Below, one piece after another: positions 1 to 7,676 of a stretch of DNA of 32,644 nucleotides. Numbering within the stretch: the stretch's first letter is position 1; each line of letters opens with the position of its first letter. Position numbers and translations under genes: made by a program. Source of the stretch: an uncultured Eubacteriales bacterium (GTDB lineage: Bacteria; Bacillota; Clostridia; Oscillospirales; Oscillospiraceae); assembly GCA_902475855.1 (NCBI GenBank), contig CABSBF010000021.1, positions 1 to 32,644 of the forward strand, written 5' to 3'. A model generated the notes under the pieces. The model was given only the letters and a program-made list of their open reading frames with translations, searched no databases and was not told where the DNA came from.

Positions 1-441
1 CGGGGTCGTCGTCCACTGATACTTCTTGATGCCACCGTAATAATGCGTCTTGAAAAAGGCCATTTCGCAGTCCTCATACAGAGGATTCGGCTTCAGATCC
101 AGGCGCGGAGAGTCGATGTGCGCAGCGCAGATGTGCGTACCCTCGTTCAAGGACTGCTTGCCGACAACGGCAAACACCACGCTCTTTTTGTGGTTGTTGC
201 CATAGACCTTATCACCTGGCTTGAGCTGCATGCCGGGAATCAGCGGCCGGAAGCCCACCTTCTCCGCTTCTGTGATGGTCCACTCCACAGCCTCGCGTTC
301 GACCTTACAGGTGCTGATAAAGTCGATATAGTCCTTGCAATACGGCTCCATCTCAGCAAGATCCTGCTCACTGATGCGGTCATAACCGTTCTTCGGCGCA
401 AAGAGAAGCTCCTCGCGCAATGCTTCGTACTTCTTGTCCAT
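1..441 (-). CDS. M18 family zinc aminopeptidase, N-terminal part with own start site
   Basis: M18 aminopeptidases are cytosolic dinuclear-zinc enzymes that remove N-terminal residues from peptides. The 147 visible codons begin MDKKYEALREELL and carry the family hallmark AAHIDSPRLDLK, whose His is a zinc ligand, followed by the AFFKTHYYGGIKKYQW region. The rest lies beyond the window start. The ATG at 441 has a good Shine-Dalgarno, AAAGGAG on the minus strand (450-456), with 8-nt spacing, so independent initiation is plausible although the frame is open to the upstream coaE. It is the last visible gene of the rlmA-prfA-tsaC-coaE operon. Family assignment is confident; whether this start or only the fused product is used cannot be decided here. 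Confidence 0.8.
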   Translation of the reverse strand, partial: MDKKYEALREELLFAPKNGYDRISEQDLAEMEPYCKDYIDFISTCKVEREAVEWTITEAEKVGFRPLIPGMQLKPGDKVYGNNHKKSVVFAVVGKQSLNEGTHICAAHIDSPRLDLKPNPLYEDCEMAFFKTHYYGGIKKYQWTTTP

Positions 442-1026
442 ATGAAAAACTCCTTTCAGAAATTGCTCACACTTTTCTTCGAATTCTGCCTGTGTCCCGG
501 CGTTTTTCAGCGTCACATCCGCCATCTGAGAAAAAGCCTCGTCGCGCTTCTGTGCATCAATACGCCGCTCGGCATAATCGCGCGGAATTCCCTCCCTGTG
601 CATCAGGCGTATAATGCGCTGCTCCCGCGGCGCAGTGACAGCCACTGTCCGGTCGCATAGGGCTGCAAGGCCGCTTTCAAACAGCGCAATGGCATCAATG
701 GCAGCCAGCGCCGCTCCGGCCCGCCGTGCGGCAGAGAGTCTCTTCTGCACGGCGCGATACACCGCGCCATGCGTCAATGCGTTCAGCGCTTCCAGCGCCG
801 CAGCATCCCCAAACACCAGCTTGCCCAGCTTTTTGCGATCCAACACGCCCTGCGCGAGCACGCCGGGAAATCGTTCGGAAATGCCTTGCAGCAGTGAAGC
901 GTCCTCGCGCAGCAGCTCGTGATACAGCTCGTCGCAGTCGATCACCATGCCGCCGCGCCGCTGAACACAGCGAAGCAGCGTGGTCTTTCCGCTGCCCGTT
1001 CCGCCGGTAATCCCGAGAATTCTCAT
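1..1026 (-). CDS. coaE: Dephospho-CoA kinase (CoaE) reading in frame into M18 aminopeptidase, partial
   Basis: The first 195 codons encode dephospho-CoA kinase, which phosphorylates dephospho-CoA with ATP in the last step of CoA synthesis. Visible are an N-terminal P-loop (GGTGSGKTT), the IDCDELYHEL substrate region, the IDAIALFESG segment and the lid-region AERRIDAQ motif. The length fits the family's roughly 200 aa. No stop codon follows: the same frame runs on through position 441 into an M18 aminopeptidase and off the window edge. I checked every triplet between 1026 and 439 and found no stop. The start ATG at 1026 overlaps the tsaC stop (ATGA), so it is probably translationally coupled. 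The ORF is either a true two-domain protein or two proteins made by internal initiation. The kinase call is firm; the fusion is seen in sequence, but its protein consequence is unknown. Confidence 0.85.
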   Translation of the reverse strand, partial: MRILGITGGTGSGKTTLLRCVQRRGGMVIDCDELYHELLREDASLLQGISERFPGVLAQGVLDRKKLGKLVFGDAAALEALNALTHGAVYRAVQKRLSAARRAGAALAAIDAIALFESGLAALCDRTVAVTAPREQRIIRLMHREGIPRDYAERRIDAQKRDEAFSQMADVTLKNAGTQAEFEEKCEQFLKGVFHMDKKYEALREELLFAPKNGYDRISEQDLAEMEPYCKDYIDFISTCKVEREAVEWTITEAEKVGFRPLIPGMQLKPGDKVYGNNHKKSVVFAVVGKQSLNEGTHICAAHIDSPRLDLKPNPLYEDCEMAFFKTHYYGGIKKYQWTTTP

Positions 1027-2057
1027 GTTTCCTGCTCCGCATTGACGATATGGAAGCCTGCCGCCTTTTTCAGCCGGTTCCCGATGGCATAAGCAAGGCC
1101 GCCGCCCTCCGGGCATCGTGCAAAAATCACCCGCACGTCCGGCCGGTCAAGCTCACGCAGTGCAGCAAACAGCCCCGCCGAAAGCGTCTGCGGTGCATCC
1201 AGCCTGCCATATGCCATAGGATTGCAGTCGCCGTACAAGGAAAGCTCCTCTTCAAAGCACAGCGTTGCATCCCCCGCGGCAAAGTGACGATGAATATACC
1301 TCGCGGCCGCTTGGCGCTCGCCCGATACAATGATAACCTCAGCCGCAGGCGCGTAATGCTTGTATTTCATGCCCGGCGCACGAACCACCGCATCGTTTGC
1401 AATCTGTCCCAGCACCGCGCGGTCAATATCCAGAACGCCCAGAAGCGCTTTCAGCTCCTCCGGCGTCACGCCGCCCGGCCGCAGCAATCGTGGCCGTTCT
1501 CCGGTCAGATCAACAATGGTCGACTCCACGCCAACTTCGCATGGACCGCCGTCCAAAATTGCGTCGATGCGCCCGTCCATGTCATGCAGGACGTGTGCCG
1601 CCGTCGTTGTCGAGGGTTTTCCGGAACGGTTGGCCGAGGGCGCAGCAACCGGAACACCTGCCAGCCGGATAAGCTCGCGCGTCGCCGCCGTCTTGGGACA
1701 GCGCACCGCCACTGTATCCAGCCCCGCCGTTGTTCGTTTGGGCACACAACCACGCACGGGCAGCACCATGGTCAGGGGGCCCGGCCAGAAATGCTCTGCC
1801 AGCAGCCACGCCGCCTGCGGAATATCATGGCAGATGTTCTCCATCTCCTGCGGCTCGGAAATGTGAAGAATCAGGGGATTGTCCTGCGGGCGTCCTTTGG
1901 CCTCAAAAATATGCAGAACGGCATCCGGGTTCAGACCGTTTGCTCCAAGGCCGTAGACCGTTTCCGTCGGGATCGCGACAAGCTTCCCCTCCCGGAGCAT
2001 CTGCGCCGCAAGCGAGATGTCCTCCTGTTTTTCCGCCGAAAGCATCAAGGTTTTCAT
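1023..2057 (-). CDS. tsaC: L-threonylcarbamoyladenylate synthase (TsaC/Sua5)
   Basis: This enzyme makes threonylcarbamoyl-AMP from threonine, bicarbonate and ATP, the first step of t6A formation on ANN-decoding tRNAs. The 344 residues fit the long Sua5 form: an N-terminal YrdC domain (about 10-200, with AIPTETVYGLG, KGRPQDNPLILHI, FWPGPLTMVL and PSANRSGKPSTT) and a C-terminal Sua5 domain (about 220-340). The linker begins near the RAPGMKYKHYAP motif typical of Sua5. Its start overlaps the prfA stop (ATGA) and its stop overlaps the coaE start in the same way, so the three genes are coupled in one translation-related operon. Nothing unusual is seen. Confidence 0.95.
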   Translation of the reverse strand: MKTLMLSAEKQEDISLAAQMLREGKLVAIPTETVYGLGANGLNPDAVLHIFEAKGRPQDNPLILHISEPQEMENICHDIPQAAWLLAEHFWPGPLTMVLPVRGCVPKRTTAGLDTVAVRCPKTAATRELIRLAGVPVAAPSANRSGKPSTTTAAHVLHDMDGRIDAILDGGPCEVGVESTIVDLTGERPRLLRPGGVTPEELKALLGVLDIDRAVLGQIANDAVVRAPGMKYKHYAPAAEVIIVSGERQAAARYIHRHFAAGDATLCFEEELSLYGDCNPMAYGRLDAPQTLSAGLFAALRELDRPDVRVIFARCPEGGGLAYAIGNRLKKAAGFHIVNAEQET

Positions 2058-3133
2058 TGCTTCTCACTTTCACTTCTGCGGAGCTTGTCCGCTTGATCTG
2101 CCGCAATCAGCGCGTCGATGATCTCATCAAGCGCACCGTTCATCACGGCGTCGATTTTATAGAGCGTCAAACCGATACGGTGATCGGTAACGCGGCTCTG
2201 CGGGAAATTGTAGGTGCGGATCTTTTCGTTTCTCATCCCGCTGCCCACCTGACTTCTGCGCTCAGAGGAAACCGCAGATTCTATTCTCTCCTGTTCGATC
2301 TGGTAGAGCTTGGAAGAGAGCATCATCATGCACTTTTCACGATTCTGAAACTGGCTTCTCTCCTCCTGACAGGATACAACAATGCCTGTCGGCTTATGAA
2401 TCAGCCGCACCGCCGAGGAGGTTTTGTTGATGTGCTGGCCGCCCGCGCCGGAAGAGCGATAGACCTGCATTTCAATGTCCTCCGGCCGGATGCTCACATC
2501 TGCCTCTTCCATTTCCGGAAGAACCGCAACGGTAGCCGTAGAAGTATGCACACGGCCGCCCGATTCCGTTTCCGGCACGCGCTGTACCCGATGGACGCCG
2601 GATTCAAACTTCAGCCGGGAATAGGCGCCCGCGCCATTGACGACGAAATCCGCCTCCTTGATGCCGCCCAACTCGGTTTCGCTGTAGTTGAGCAGCTCGA
2701 TTGACCATCCCCTGGAGGCTGCATAGAGGGAATACATTCGGAAAAGGCTGTGCGCAAACAGCGCGCTTTCCTCGCCGCCGACGCCGCCGCGAATCTCCAT
2801 GATGACGCTTTTGTCGTCATTGGGATCGTGTGGCAGCAGGAGAATCTTCAGCTCCTGCTCCAACTCCTCGCCGCGCTTCTTCGCCGTGGCATACTCCTCC
2901 TGGCACAGCGCCTTCAGCTCCGCATCCGTTTGCCCGGCCATGAGTTCCGAGGCATCCTGCATGTCCTGCTGGGCACGGCGATAGGCACGGAAGGCTGTAA
3001 CAACCGGCTCCAGTTCCTTCTGTTCCTTCAAATATGCTGCTGCACGTTTTGGGTCGGCATAAAAATCCGGCTGCTCCGCACGCGCACAGAGCTCAATATA
3101 CTTTTCCTCAACCAGTTTCAGCTTTTCCAGCAT
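2054..3133 (-). CDS. prfA: Peptide chain release factor 1
   Basis: RF1 recognises UAA and UAG at the ribosomal A site and triggers hydrolysis of peptidyl-tRNA. The 359-aa product has the catalytic GGQ loop (SSGAGGQHINKTSS) and the RF1-type context RVPETESGGRVHTST, where PET is the anticodon-like P-x-T tripeptide. RF2 would have SPF there. The ATG at 3133 is chosen because GGAG lies 6 nt upstream on the minus strand. A TTG four codons earlier would overlap that ribosome site. Only 27 bp separate it from the upstream rlmA-type gene, and its stop overlaps the tsaC start, so it lies in the middle of the operon. No prmC methyltransferase gene is adjacent. Confidence 0.97.
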   Translation of the reverse strand: MLEKLKLVEEKYIELCARAEQPDFYADPKRAAAYLKEQKELEPVVTAFRAYRRAQQDMQDASELMAGQTDAELKALCQEEYATAKKRGEELEQELKILLLPHDPNDDKSVIMEIRGGVGGEESALFAHSLFRMYSLYAASRGWSIELLNYSETELGGIKEADFVVNGAGAYSRLKFESGVHRVQRVPETESGGRVHTSTATVAVLPEMEEADVSIRPEDIEMQVYRSSGAGGQHINKTSSAVRLIHKPTGIVVSCQEERSQFQNREKCMMMLSSKLYQIEQERIESAVSSERRSQVGSGMRNEKIRTYNFPQSRVTDHRIGLTLYKIDAVMNGALDEIIDALIAADQADKLRRSESEKQ

Positions 3134-3160
3134 AAAAAACTCCAAAAAATCAGATTGTTA

Positions 3161-3985
3161 TTATTTTAACAGATTTTCAAGCGAATGTCCAGCGTAGACA
3201 TTAAATACAACCTGCGCATCATCGCTCAGTGACGGAGTCTGCCGCAGGCGATCTGCCCCTTGCCTGGTAATGCGCCAGACGTGTGGCGTCATATACAGCA
3301 GATTCTGCACCTGCGCCGGCTCTGTCAAATCAAAGCGAAATTCCAGCGTCCGGCTGTGAAGTCTGGTAAAGCCCGGAAGCTGCGGGTGCAGGAGTTTTTC
3401 CCTCGTCTTCTGTTCGGGGTAAATCAACGATTTCAGATGCGGCAGGTGATGCTCTCCGGCCAGCACCTGGATAAAAATGCCGTTTGCTTTCAGAACGCGG
3501 AAAAACTCTTCCGGCATTGTCAGCGCAAACATGGATAAGACCGCGTCAAAAGACGCTGTCGCAAACGGCAGGTGCGACGCCGTAGCGACCAGAAACCGCG
3601 CGTTTTTCTCCCGTGCGGCCGCATGGCGCACCGCCTCTTTGGACACATCTATTCCCCAGCGCTCCGGGATCTGCGGCAATTTGGAAAGATAATACCCCTC
3701 TCCGCAGCCAACATCCAGCACTGCTCTGCACTGCGGAGAGTACTCACGCAAAAGCTCTGACAGTGTCTGCACAATGGGCATATAAAAGCCGCCATCGAGA
3801 AAATCCCGCCGCGCGGCAACCTGTTCTTTTGTGTCACCCGGATGCAGAGAATGTTTCTGCGTCACGGGCAGCAGGTTCACATATCCCTGTCTGGCCACAT
3901 CAAAAGCATGGCCGTTTCCGCAGCGCCACGTTTTTTCTTCTTGCTGTATGGCCGCGCCGCAGACAGGGCAGCGTAATTCTATCAT
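3161..3985 (-). CDS. rlmA: 23S rRNA (guanine-N1)-methyltransferase, RlmA family
   Basis: RlmA-type enzymes methylate N1 of a guanine in 23S rRNA helix 35 using S-adenosylmethionine. The N-terminus has the family zinc finger, CPVCGAAI and then CGNGHAFD (C-x2-C, C-x3-H), followed by QGYVNLL. The SAM-binding motif is VLDVGCGEGYY, and motif IV-like ALTMPEEF follows. I chose the ATG at 3985 because GGGAG lies 8 nt upstream; an ATG five codons earlier (4000) has a weaker site. It is the first gene of the minus-strand operon leading into prfA and is divergent from the deacetylase at 4068. Assignment to the family is firm; the exact target nucleotide (G745 or G748) is not determinable. Confidence 0.85.
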   Translation of the reverse strand: MIELRCPVCGAAIQQEEKTWRCGNGHAFDVARQGYVNLLPVTQKHSLHPGDTKEQVAARRDFLDGGFYMPIVQTLSELLREYSPQCRAVLDVGCGEGYYLSKLPQIPERWGIDVSKEAVRHAAAREKNARFLVATASHLPFATASFDAVLSMFALTMPEEFFRVLKANGIFIQVLAGEHHLPHLKSLIYPEQKTREKLLHPQLPGFTRLHSRTLEFRFDLTEPAQVQNLLYMTPHVWRITRQGADRLRQTPSLSDDAQVVFNVYAGHSLENLLK

Positions 3986-4067
3986 AATTGTTTCTCCCAT
4001 TTTTCCAAAAAATTACATCGTCTGACCTTCACCGGACGCACATACTATCCCGAAAGGGGACGATATC

Positions 4068-4760
4068 ATGAAACGCTTTCTTGCCATTATAACGCTGTGC
4101 GCAATTCTCTGCCCCACCGTTCACGCGGAAGCACCGCAAAAATACATTGCCCTGACCTTTGACGACGGCCCATCCGGGCGGTGCACCGAGCGCCTGCTCG
4201 ACGGTCTGGCCGCACGGGACGTCCACGCGACCTTTTTTCTCTGCGGTTACCGTGTCGAGCAGTATCCAGCACTTGCCGCCCGCATTGCACAAGAGGGGCA
4301 TGAGATCGGCAGCCACAGTGACCGGCACGAATTCTTTACTCACATGAGCGCAGAGGCTGTCTGCGACGATTTGCAGAAGGCAGAGGAAAAGATTTCAGCC
4401 GCAACAGGGCAAAAGCCGTATCTTTTGCGTCCACCGGGCGGCCTGTATGATCCGAACGTGCTTGCCCGGTCTGCCTGCGCGGAGGCCCCCGTCCTTCTCT
4501 GGTCCATCGACCCGGAGGACTGGCGCAACCGCCCTGCCGCTGCCGTTGTGGATTTTGTCGTCCGGCACGCGGAAAACGGAGACATCATTCTATTGCATGA
4601 CATGCATGACTCCAGCGTGGAAGCCGCGCTGCACATCATTGATCTTTTGGAGCCGCGCGGCTTTGTATTCTTGACCGTATCAGAGCTCGCGCTGCTCTCC
4701 GGCACACCGCTGGAAGGAGGAAAAGCTTACTGCAGGTTCAATTTTCCAAAGTGGGAGTAG
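4068..4760 (+). CDS. Secreted polysaccharide (peptidoglycan) deacetylase
   Basis: NodB-homology (CE4) enzymes remove N-acetyl groups from amino sugars, often in peptidoglycan. A Sec signal peptide is visible (MKRFLAIITLCAILCPTVHA, cleavage near residue 20). Motifs are complete: TFDDGP (the Asp pair), HSDRH (metal His-x3-His), RPPGG, the WSIDPEDW block and LLHDMH with the catalytic His. At 230 aa it is little more than the catalytic domain. The Shine-Dalgarno is AAAGGGG before the ATG. CATACTAT at 4041-4048 resembles the -10 of sporulation sigma factors, so a role in spore cortex or cell wall of the PdaA type is possible but unproven. The last 34 bp overlap tail-to-tail with the AlaX gene on the other strand. 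Confidence 0.9.
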   Translation: MKRFLAIITLCAILCPTVHAEAPQKYIALTFDDGPSGRCTERLLDGLAARDVHATFFLCGYRVEQYPALAARIAQEGHEIGSHSDRHEFFTHMSAEAVCDDLQKAEEKISAATGQKPYLLRPPGGLYDPNVLARSACAEAPVLLWSIDPEDWRNRPAAAVVDFVVRHAENGDIILLHDMHDSSVEAALHIIDLLEPRGFVFLTVSELALLSGTPLEGGKAYCRFNFPKWE

Positions 4761-5896
4761 AAAAACGCCTCGATCTGCGCCCGGCTCGCCGCAGCAGAGC
4801 CCTGCGCAAAGGCCGGTTTTCCGCCGCCACGGCCGCAAAGCGCAGCATTGAGCTCCTTCACAATCGTGCGCACATCACCGTCCTTCTGTGCAACCGCATA
4901 CTTGTAGTTCTCACCGTCTCCGGCAAAAACCGCGCACCTGCCGCCGCAGGTCTGCATCACCGCATCGGCCAGACGCCGTACAGCATCGGGCTGCATCGGT
5001 TCCTCAATCAGAAGCACATCGCCCTTGCCGCGCATTGTCTCGGCACGCAGAGCAAATAGCGCATTTTCCGTCTGATTCATACGGAATTTCCGCTGCTCCG
5101 CCTCGGCACACAGCCGGCGCGCCGCCTCCGCCGTTTCCAGCATTTTGGCAGAAAGCAGACCGGAAATTTCCCGGTTCTGCGCATATATACGGTTCAGATA
5201 GCTCAATGCGCGCCCGCCGCAGAGCATTTCCACCCGAGAGCCGCTGTGAAAACGCACAGCAGAAAGCAACTTGATCAGTCCAATCTCTCCCGTGCGTTCC
5301 ACGTGCGTACCGCAGCAGGCACACAGGTCGATCTCTCCGAACTGCACCAGGCGCACGGCTCCCGTCAGCTCCTTCTTACTGCGATAAGGAAGCAGCTTCA
5401 ATTCTTCCGGTTCGGGATACCAGATTCTGACAGGTAAGTCCGCCCAAACCGCCTCATTCGCCGCGCGTTCGATCTGTGCGAGCTGCTCCTGTGTCAATTC
5501 ACCGCTGAAGTCGATGGTAATGACTTCGCTGCCCATATGGAAGCCGACGTTTTCATAGCCAAAGCGCGCGTGGACAATACCGGAAACCAGATGCTCGCCC
5601 GAATGCTGCTGTGTCAGGTCAAAGCGGCGCGCCCAGTCGATGCGGCAGTCTGCACTGCTTCCCGGCTTCAGCGGTGCATCGCACAGGTGGAGGATTTCTC
5701 CGCCGCGTTCATGCACCTCCAGCACGTGCGCCTGCGCGATGCTTCCCAGGTCGCTGGGCTGCCCACCGCCTTCCGGATAGAAAATCGTGCGATCCAGGAC
5801 AATCTCCCACCCATTTTGCACAGGGGTACAGCCCAGCACTCGCGCCTGCGTCTCGCGGCATTTTGGCTGCGTGTAATATAACTTTTCTGTTTCCAT
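4727..5896 (-). CDS. Alanyl-tRNA editing protein, AlaX type with DHHA1 domain
   Basis: AlaX proteins hydrolyse mischarged Ser-tRNA(Ala) or Gly-tRNA(Ala) in trans and resemble the editing half of alanyl-tRNA synthetase. The 389 aa show the N-terminal AlaRS-like barrel (FYPEGGGQPSDLG), the zinc motifs HSGEH (H-x3-H) and CACCGTHVE (C-x3-H), a helical linker, and a C-terminal DHHA1-like domain containing GRGGGKPAFAQGS. This is the long AlaX form. The ATG at 5896 is preceded by AGAGGA, and a sigma-A-like promoter lies upstream. It is a single-gene unit, convergent with the deacetylase. Confidence in the family is high. Confidence 0.92.
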   Translation of the reverse strand: METEKLYYTQPKCRETQARVLGCTPVQNGWEIVLDRTIFYPEGGGQPSDLGSIAQAHVLEVHERGGEILHLCDAPLKPGSSADCRIDWARRFDLTQQHSGEHLVSGIVHARFGYENVGFHMGSEVITIDFSGELTQEQLAQIERAANEAVWADLPVRIWYPEPEELKLLPYRSKKELTGAVRLVQFGEIDLCACCGTHVERTGEIGLIKLLSAVRFHSGSRVEMLCGGRALSYLNRIYAQNREISGLLSAKMLETAEAARRLCAEAEQRKFRMNQTENALFALRAETMRGKGDVLLIEEPMQPDAVRRLADAVMQTCGGRCAVFAGDGENYKYAVAQKDGDVRTIVKELNAALCGRGGGKPAFAQGSAAASRAQIEAFFYSHFGKLNLQ

Positions 5897-5929
5897 TGTA
5901 AAATCCTCTTCTTCTCATCATTCCCCAGT

Positions 5930-5958
5930 ATTCTACCACATTCAGAAGAGAATCGAAA
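5930..5958 (-). promoter_or_regulatory. Putative sigma-A promoter for the AlaX gene
   Basis: On the minus strand a -10 TAGAAT (5930-5935) and a -35 TTTCGA (5953-5958) are 17 bp apart. The -10 is good and the -35 is a partial match. It lies 34 bp upstream of the AlaX start. Confidence 0.5.
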
Positions 5959-5995
5959 GCAGTTTTCCGTTCCTGTCTGATTTTTCTTTTCCGGG

Positions 5996-6024
5996 TTGAC
6001 AAAAAGCACAAAATAACATAAGAT
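5996..6024 (+). promoter_or_regulatory. Strong sigma-A promoter for mgtE
   Basis: TTGACA at 5996-6001 and TAAGAT at 6019-6024 are separated by exactly 17 bp. Transcription would begin near 6031, leaving a leader of about 190 nt before mgtE. Confidence 0.8.
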
Positions 6025-6030
6025 ATGTAG

Positions 6031-6218
6031 TGGATTATTTCTAATTCTTATCCAGGAAAGGTGGGAACGTCATGGACGCTGGGAGTACTAACGGCACACC
6101 GATAGGCCGAGGTCGGAGGGAACGGCTCTGCGCCCGTGCAGGACGTTCCTGATCTGTCTTTGGCTGCCGTGTCTGCTTCCGAATCTCTGACAAATTATGT
6201 ATCAGGAGGAAAAGACCG
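6031..6218 (+). promoter_or_regulatory. Structured mgtE leader with two mutually exclusive stems
   Basis: GGAACGTC (6064-6071) is perfectly complementary to GACGTTCC (6142-6149), closing a domain of about 70 nt with short internal hairpins (6099-6116 and 6122-6137). TCCTGAT (6147-6153) is also perfectly complementary to ATCAGGA (6201-6207), which contains the start of the mgtE Shine-Dalgarno AGGAGG (6204-6209). The two helices share 6147-6149 and cannot form fully together, so the layout is that of a translational switch: the outer stem frees the ribosome site and its loss sequesters it. I do not see the conserved sequences of the M-box (ykoK) magnesium riboswitch or of yybP-ykoY. The ligand or trigger is unknown. 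Confidence 0.6.
6072..6152 (+). CDS. Candidate 26-aa leader peptide ORF upstream of mgtE
   Basis: ATG at 6072 opens a 26-codon frame (MDAGSTNGTPIGRGRRERL...) ending with TGA at 6150-6152. A purine-rich GGTGGGAA lies just upstream, in the stretch that forms the 5' arm of the leader's outer stem. The stop codon lies inside the strand that can sequester the mgtE ribosome site, so a ribosome translating or pausing here would disrupt that pairing. It is arginine-rich in the second half. Coding is not established; it may only be a chance ORF inside a structured RNA. Confidence 0.25.
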   Translation: MDAGSTNGTPIGRGRRERLCARAGRS

Positions 6219-7601
6219 ATGGCAGAACATAACATTACGGTCGAAAGCACACTGGAGGCGCTTTTGGCCGAAAAAAAGTACCCGACAATCCGCGATATTC
6301 TGATTACGATGAATCCCGCGGACATTGCCTCCGTTTTTGATTCCATGGAGGAGGAGCGGCTGCCCCTGCTCTTCCGGCTGCTGCCGAAGGAGCTGGCTGC
6401 GGAAACCTTTGTGGAAATGGAGCCGGATGCGCAGGAGTTGCTGATTCGCGGCTTCTCCGATTCCGAGCTGCGCGAGGTCGTCGATGAGCTTTACGTGGAC
6501 GATGCGGTAGACATCGTCGAGGAGATGCCAGCCAACGTGGTGCGGCGTATTCTCTCTCAGGCGGACCCACAGATGCGTAAGGACATCAATGAGATTCTGC
6601 GCTATCCTGAAAACTCCGCCGGTTCCATCATGACGACGGAATATGTGTCCCTGCGGCCCGATATGACGGTAGAAGAATCCATTCTCCGTATCCGGCGAAC
6701 GGGCGTAGACAAGGAAACCATCTACACCTGCTATGTCACCCGCGATCGTCTGCTTCAGGGCTTGGTTACGGTCAAGGATCTTCTGCTGGCGCAGGACGAC
6801 AGCATGCAAATTGGTGAGTTGATGGAAACGAATGTCATCTCCGTCAGCACCCAGACCGACCAGGAAGAGGTCGCACGGATGCTCTCCAAATACAATTTCC
6901 TTGCGCTGCCTGTTGTGGACGGTGAAAACCGCATGGTCGGCATCGTTACCTTCGACGACGCCATGGACGTCATGGAAGACGAGGCAACAGAGGATATGGA
7001 GATCATGGGCGGCATGACGCCGTCGGACAAGACCTATCTGCGTTCGACGACCCTTGATCTGTTCAAGCACCGCATTCCCTGGCTGATGCTCCTGATGGTC
7101 TCGGCCACTTTCACCGGCCTGATCATCACCAAATTCGAACACGCTCTGGCTGCACAGGTTGCGCTGACCGCGTTTATTCCCATGCTGATGGACACCGGCG
7201 GCAATTCCGGCTCCCAGTCCTCTGTCACGGTCATCCGTGCGCTGTCTTTGGGTGAGCTGAACTTCCCGGACATCGGCCGTGTCATTTGGAAGGAAATCCG
7301 CACGGCAGTTCTCTGCGGCATTGCTCTGTCTGCTGCCTGTTTCCTGAAAATACTGCTGGTCGATCGCCTGCTCATGGGTAATGAGGACGTTTCTATTATG
7401 GTCGCGCTGGTCGTGTGTATCACTATGGCACTGACGGTGCTGGTCGCCAAGGTCATTGGCTGTTCCCTTCCGATGCTGGCTAAGAAGATCGGCTTTGACC
7501 CTGCGGTCATGGCCAGTCCTTTCATTACAACAATCGTGGACGCATTGTCGCTGCTGATCTACTTTGGCACCGCCCTTCTGCTGATCCCCGGAATCAGATA
7601 G
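6219..7601 (+). CDS. mgtE: Magnesium transporter MgtE
   Basis: MgtE is a homodimeric Mg2+-gated Mg2+ channel. The 460 aa show the expected order: an N-terminal superhelical domain (about 1-130), two CBS domains (about 135-260; the second contains FLALPVVDGENRMVGIVTFDD), a connecting helix, and five transmembrane helices (about 280-460). The pore signature PMLMDTGGNSGSQSS is present. The ATG at 6219 has AGGAGG nine nt upstream, and that site is embedded in the leader's possible sequestering stem. The gene is monocistronic, with its own promoter and a terminator directly after the stop. Confidence 0.97.
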   Translation: MAEHNITVESTLEALLAEKKYPTIRDILITMNPADIASVFDSMEEERLPLLFRLLPKELAAETFVEMEPDAQELLIRGFSDSELREVVDELYVDDAVDIVEEMPANVVRRILSQADPQMRKDINEILRYPENSAGSIMTTEYVSLRPDMTVEESILRIRRTGVDKETIYTCYVTRDRLLQGLVTVKDLLLAQDDSMQIGELMETNVISVSTQTDQEEVARMLSKYNFLALPVVDGENRMVGIVTFDDAMDVMEDEATEDMEIMGGMTPSDKTYLRSTTLDLFKHRIPWLMLLMVSATFTGLIITKFEHALAAQVALTAFIPMLMDTGGNSGSQSSVTVIRALSLGELNFPDIGRVIWKEIRTAVLCGIALSAACFLKILLVDRLLMGNEDVSIMVALVVCITMALTVLVAKVIGCSLPMLAKKIGFDPAVMASPFITTIVDALSLLIYFGTALLLIPGIR

Positions 7602-7608
7602 TGTTTTG

Positions 7609-7635
7609 CCCGGCTGCATTAGCAGCCGGGCTTTT
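7609..7635 (+). terminator. Rho-independent terminator of mgtE
   Basis: A perfect 9-bp GC-rich stem (CCCGGCTGC / GCAGCCGGG) with loop ATTA is followed by CTTTT, eight bases after the mgtE stop. Confidence 0.85.
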
Positions 7636-7637
7636 GC

Positions 7638-7674
7638 GTGAAAAGCGCCCCGGCTCTGCCGAGGCGCTTTTCAC
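7638..7674. terminator. Bidirectional terminator between mgtE and the YitT gene
   Basis: A 12-bp inverted repeat GTGAAAAGCGCC / GGCGCTTTTCAC carries further inner pairing. Its A-tract and T-tract allow termination in both directions, chiefly for the minus-strand YitT gene that ends 3 bp away. Confidence 0.75.
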
Positions 7675-7676
7675 AT

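Noticed and set aside
6031..6218. M-box (ykoK) or yybP-ykoY riboswitch upstream of mgtE
   Set aside because: I could not find the conserved core sequences of either class by eye. The region is reported as an unassigned structured leader instead.
6195..7619. Long open frame (474 codons) on the minus strand antisense to mgtE
   Set aside because: It mirrors the mgtE coding region, has no ribosome site, and its translation is rich in His/Gln/Asp with no family resemblance; mgtE has all conserved motifs.
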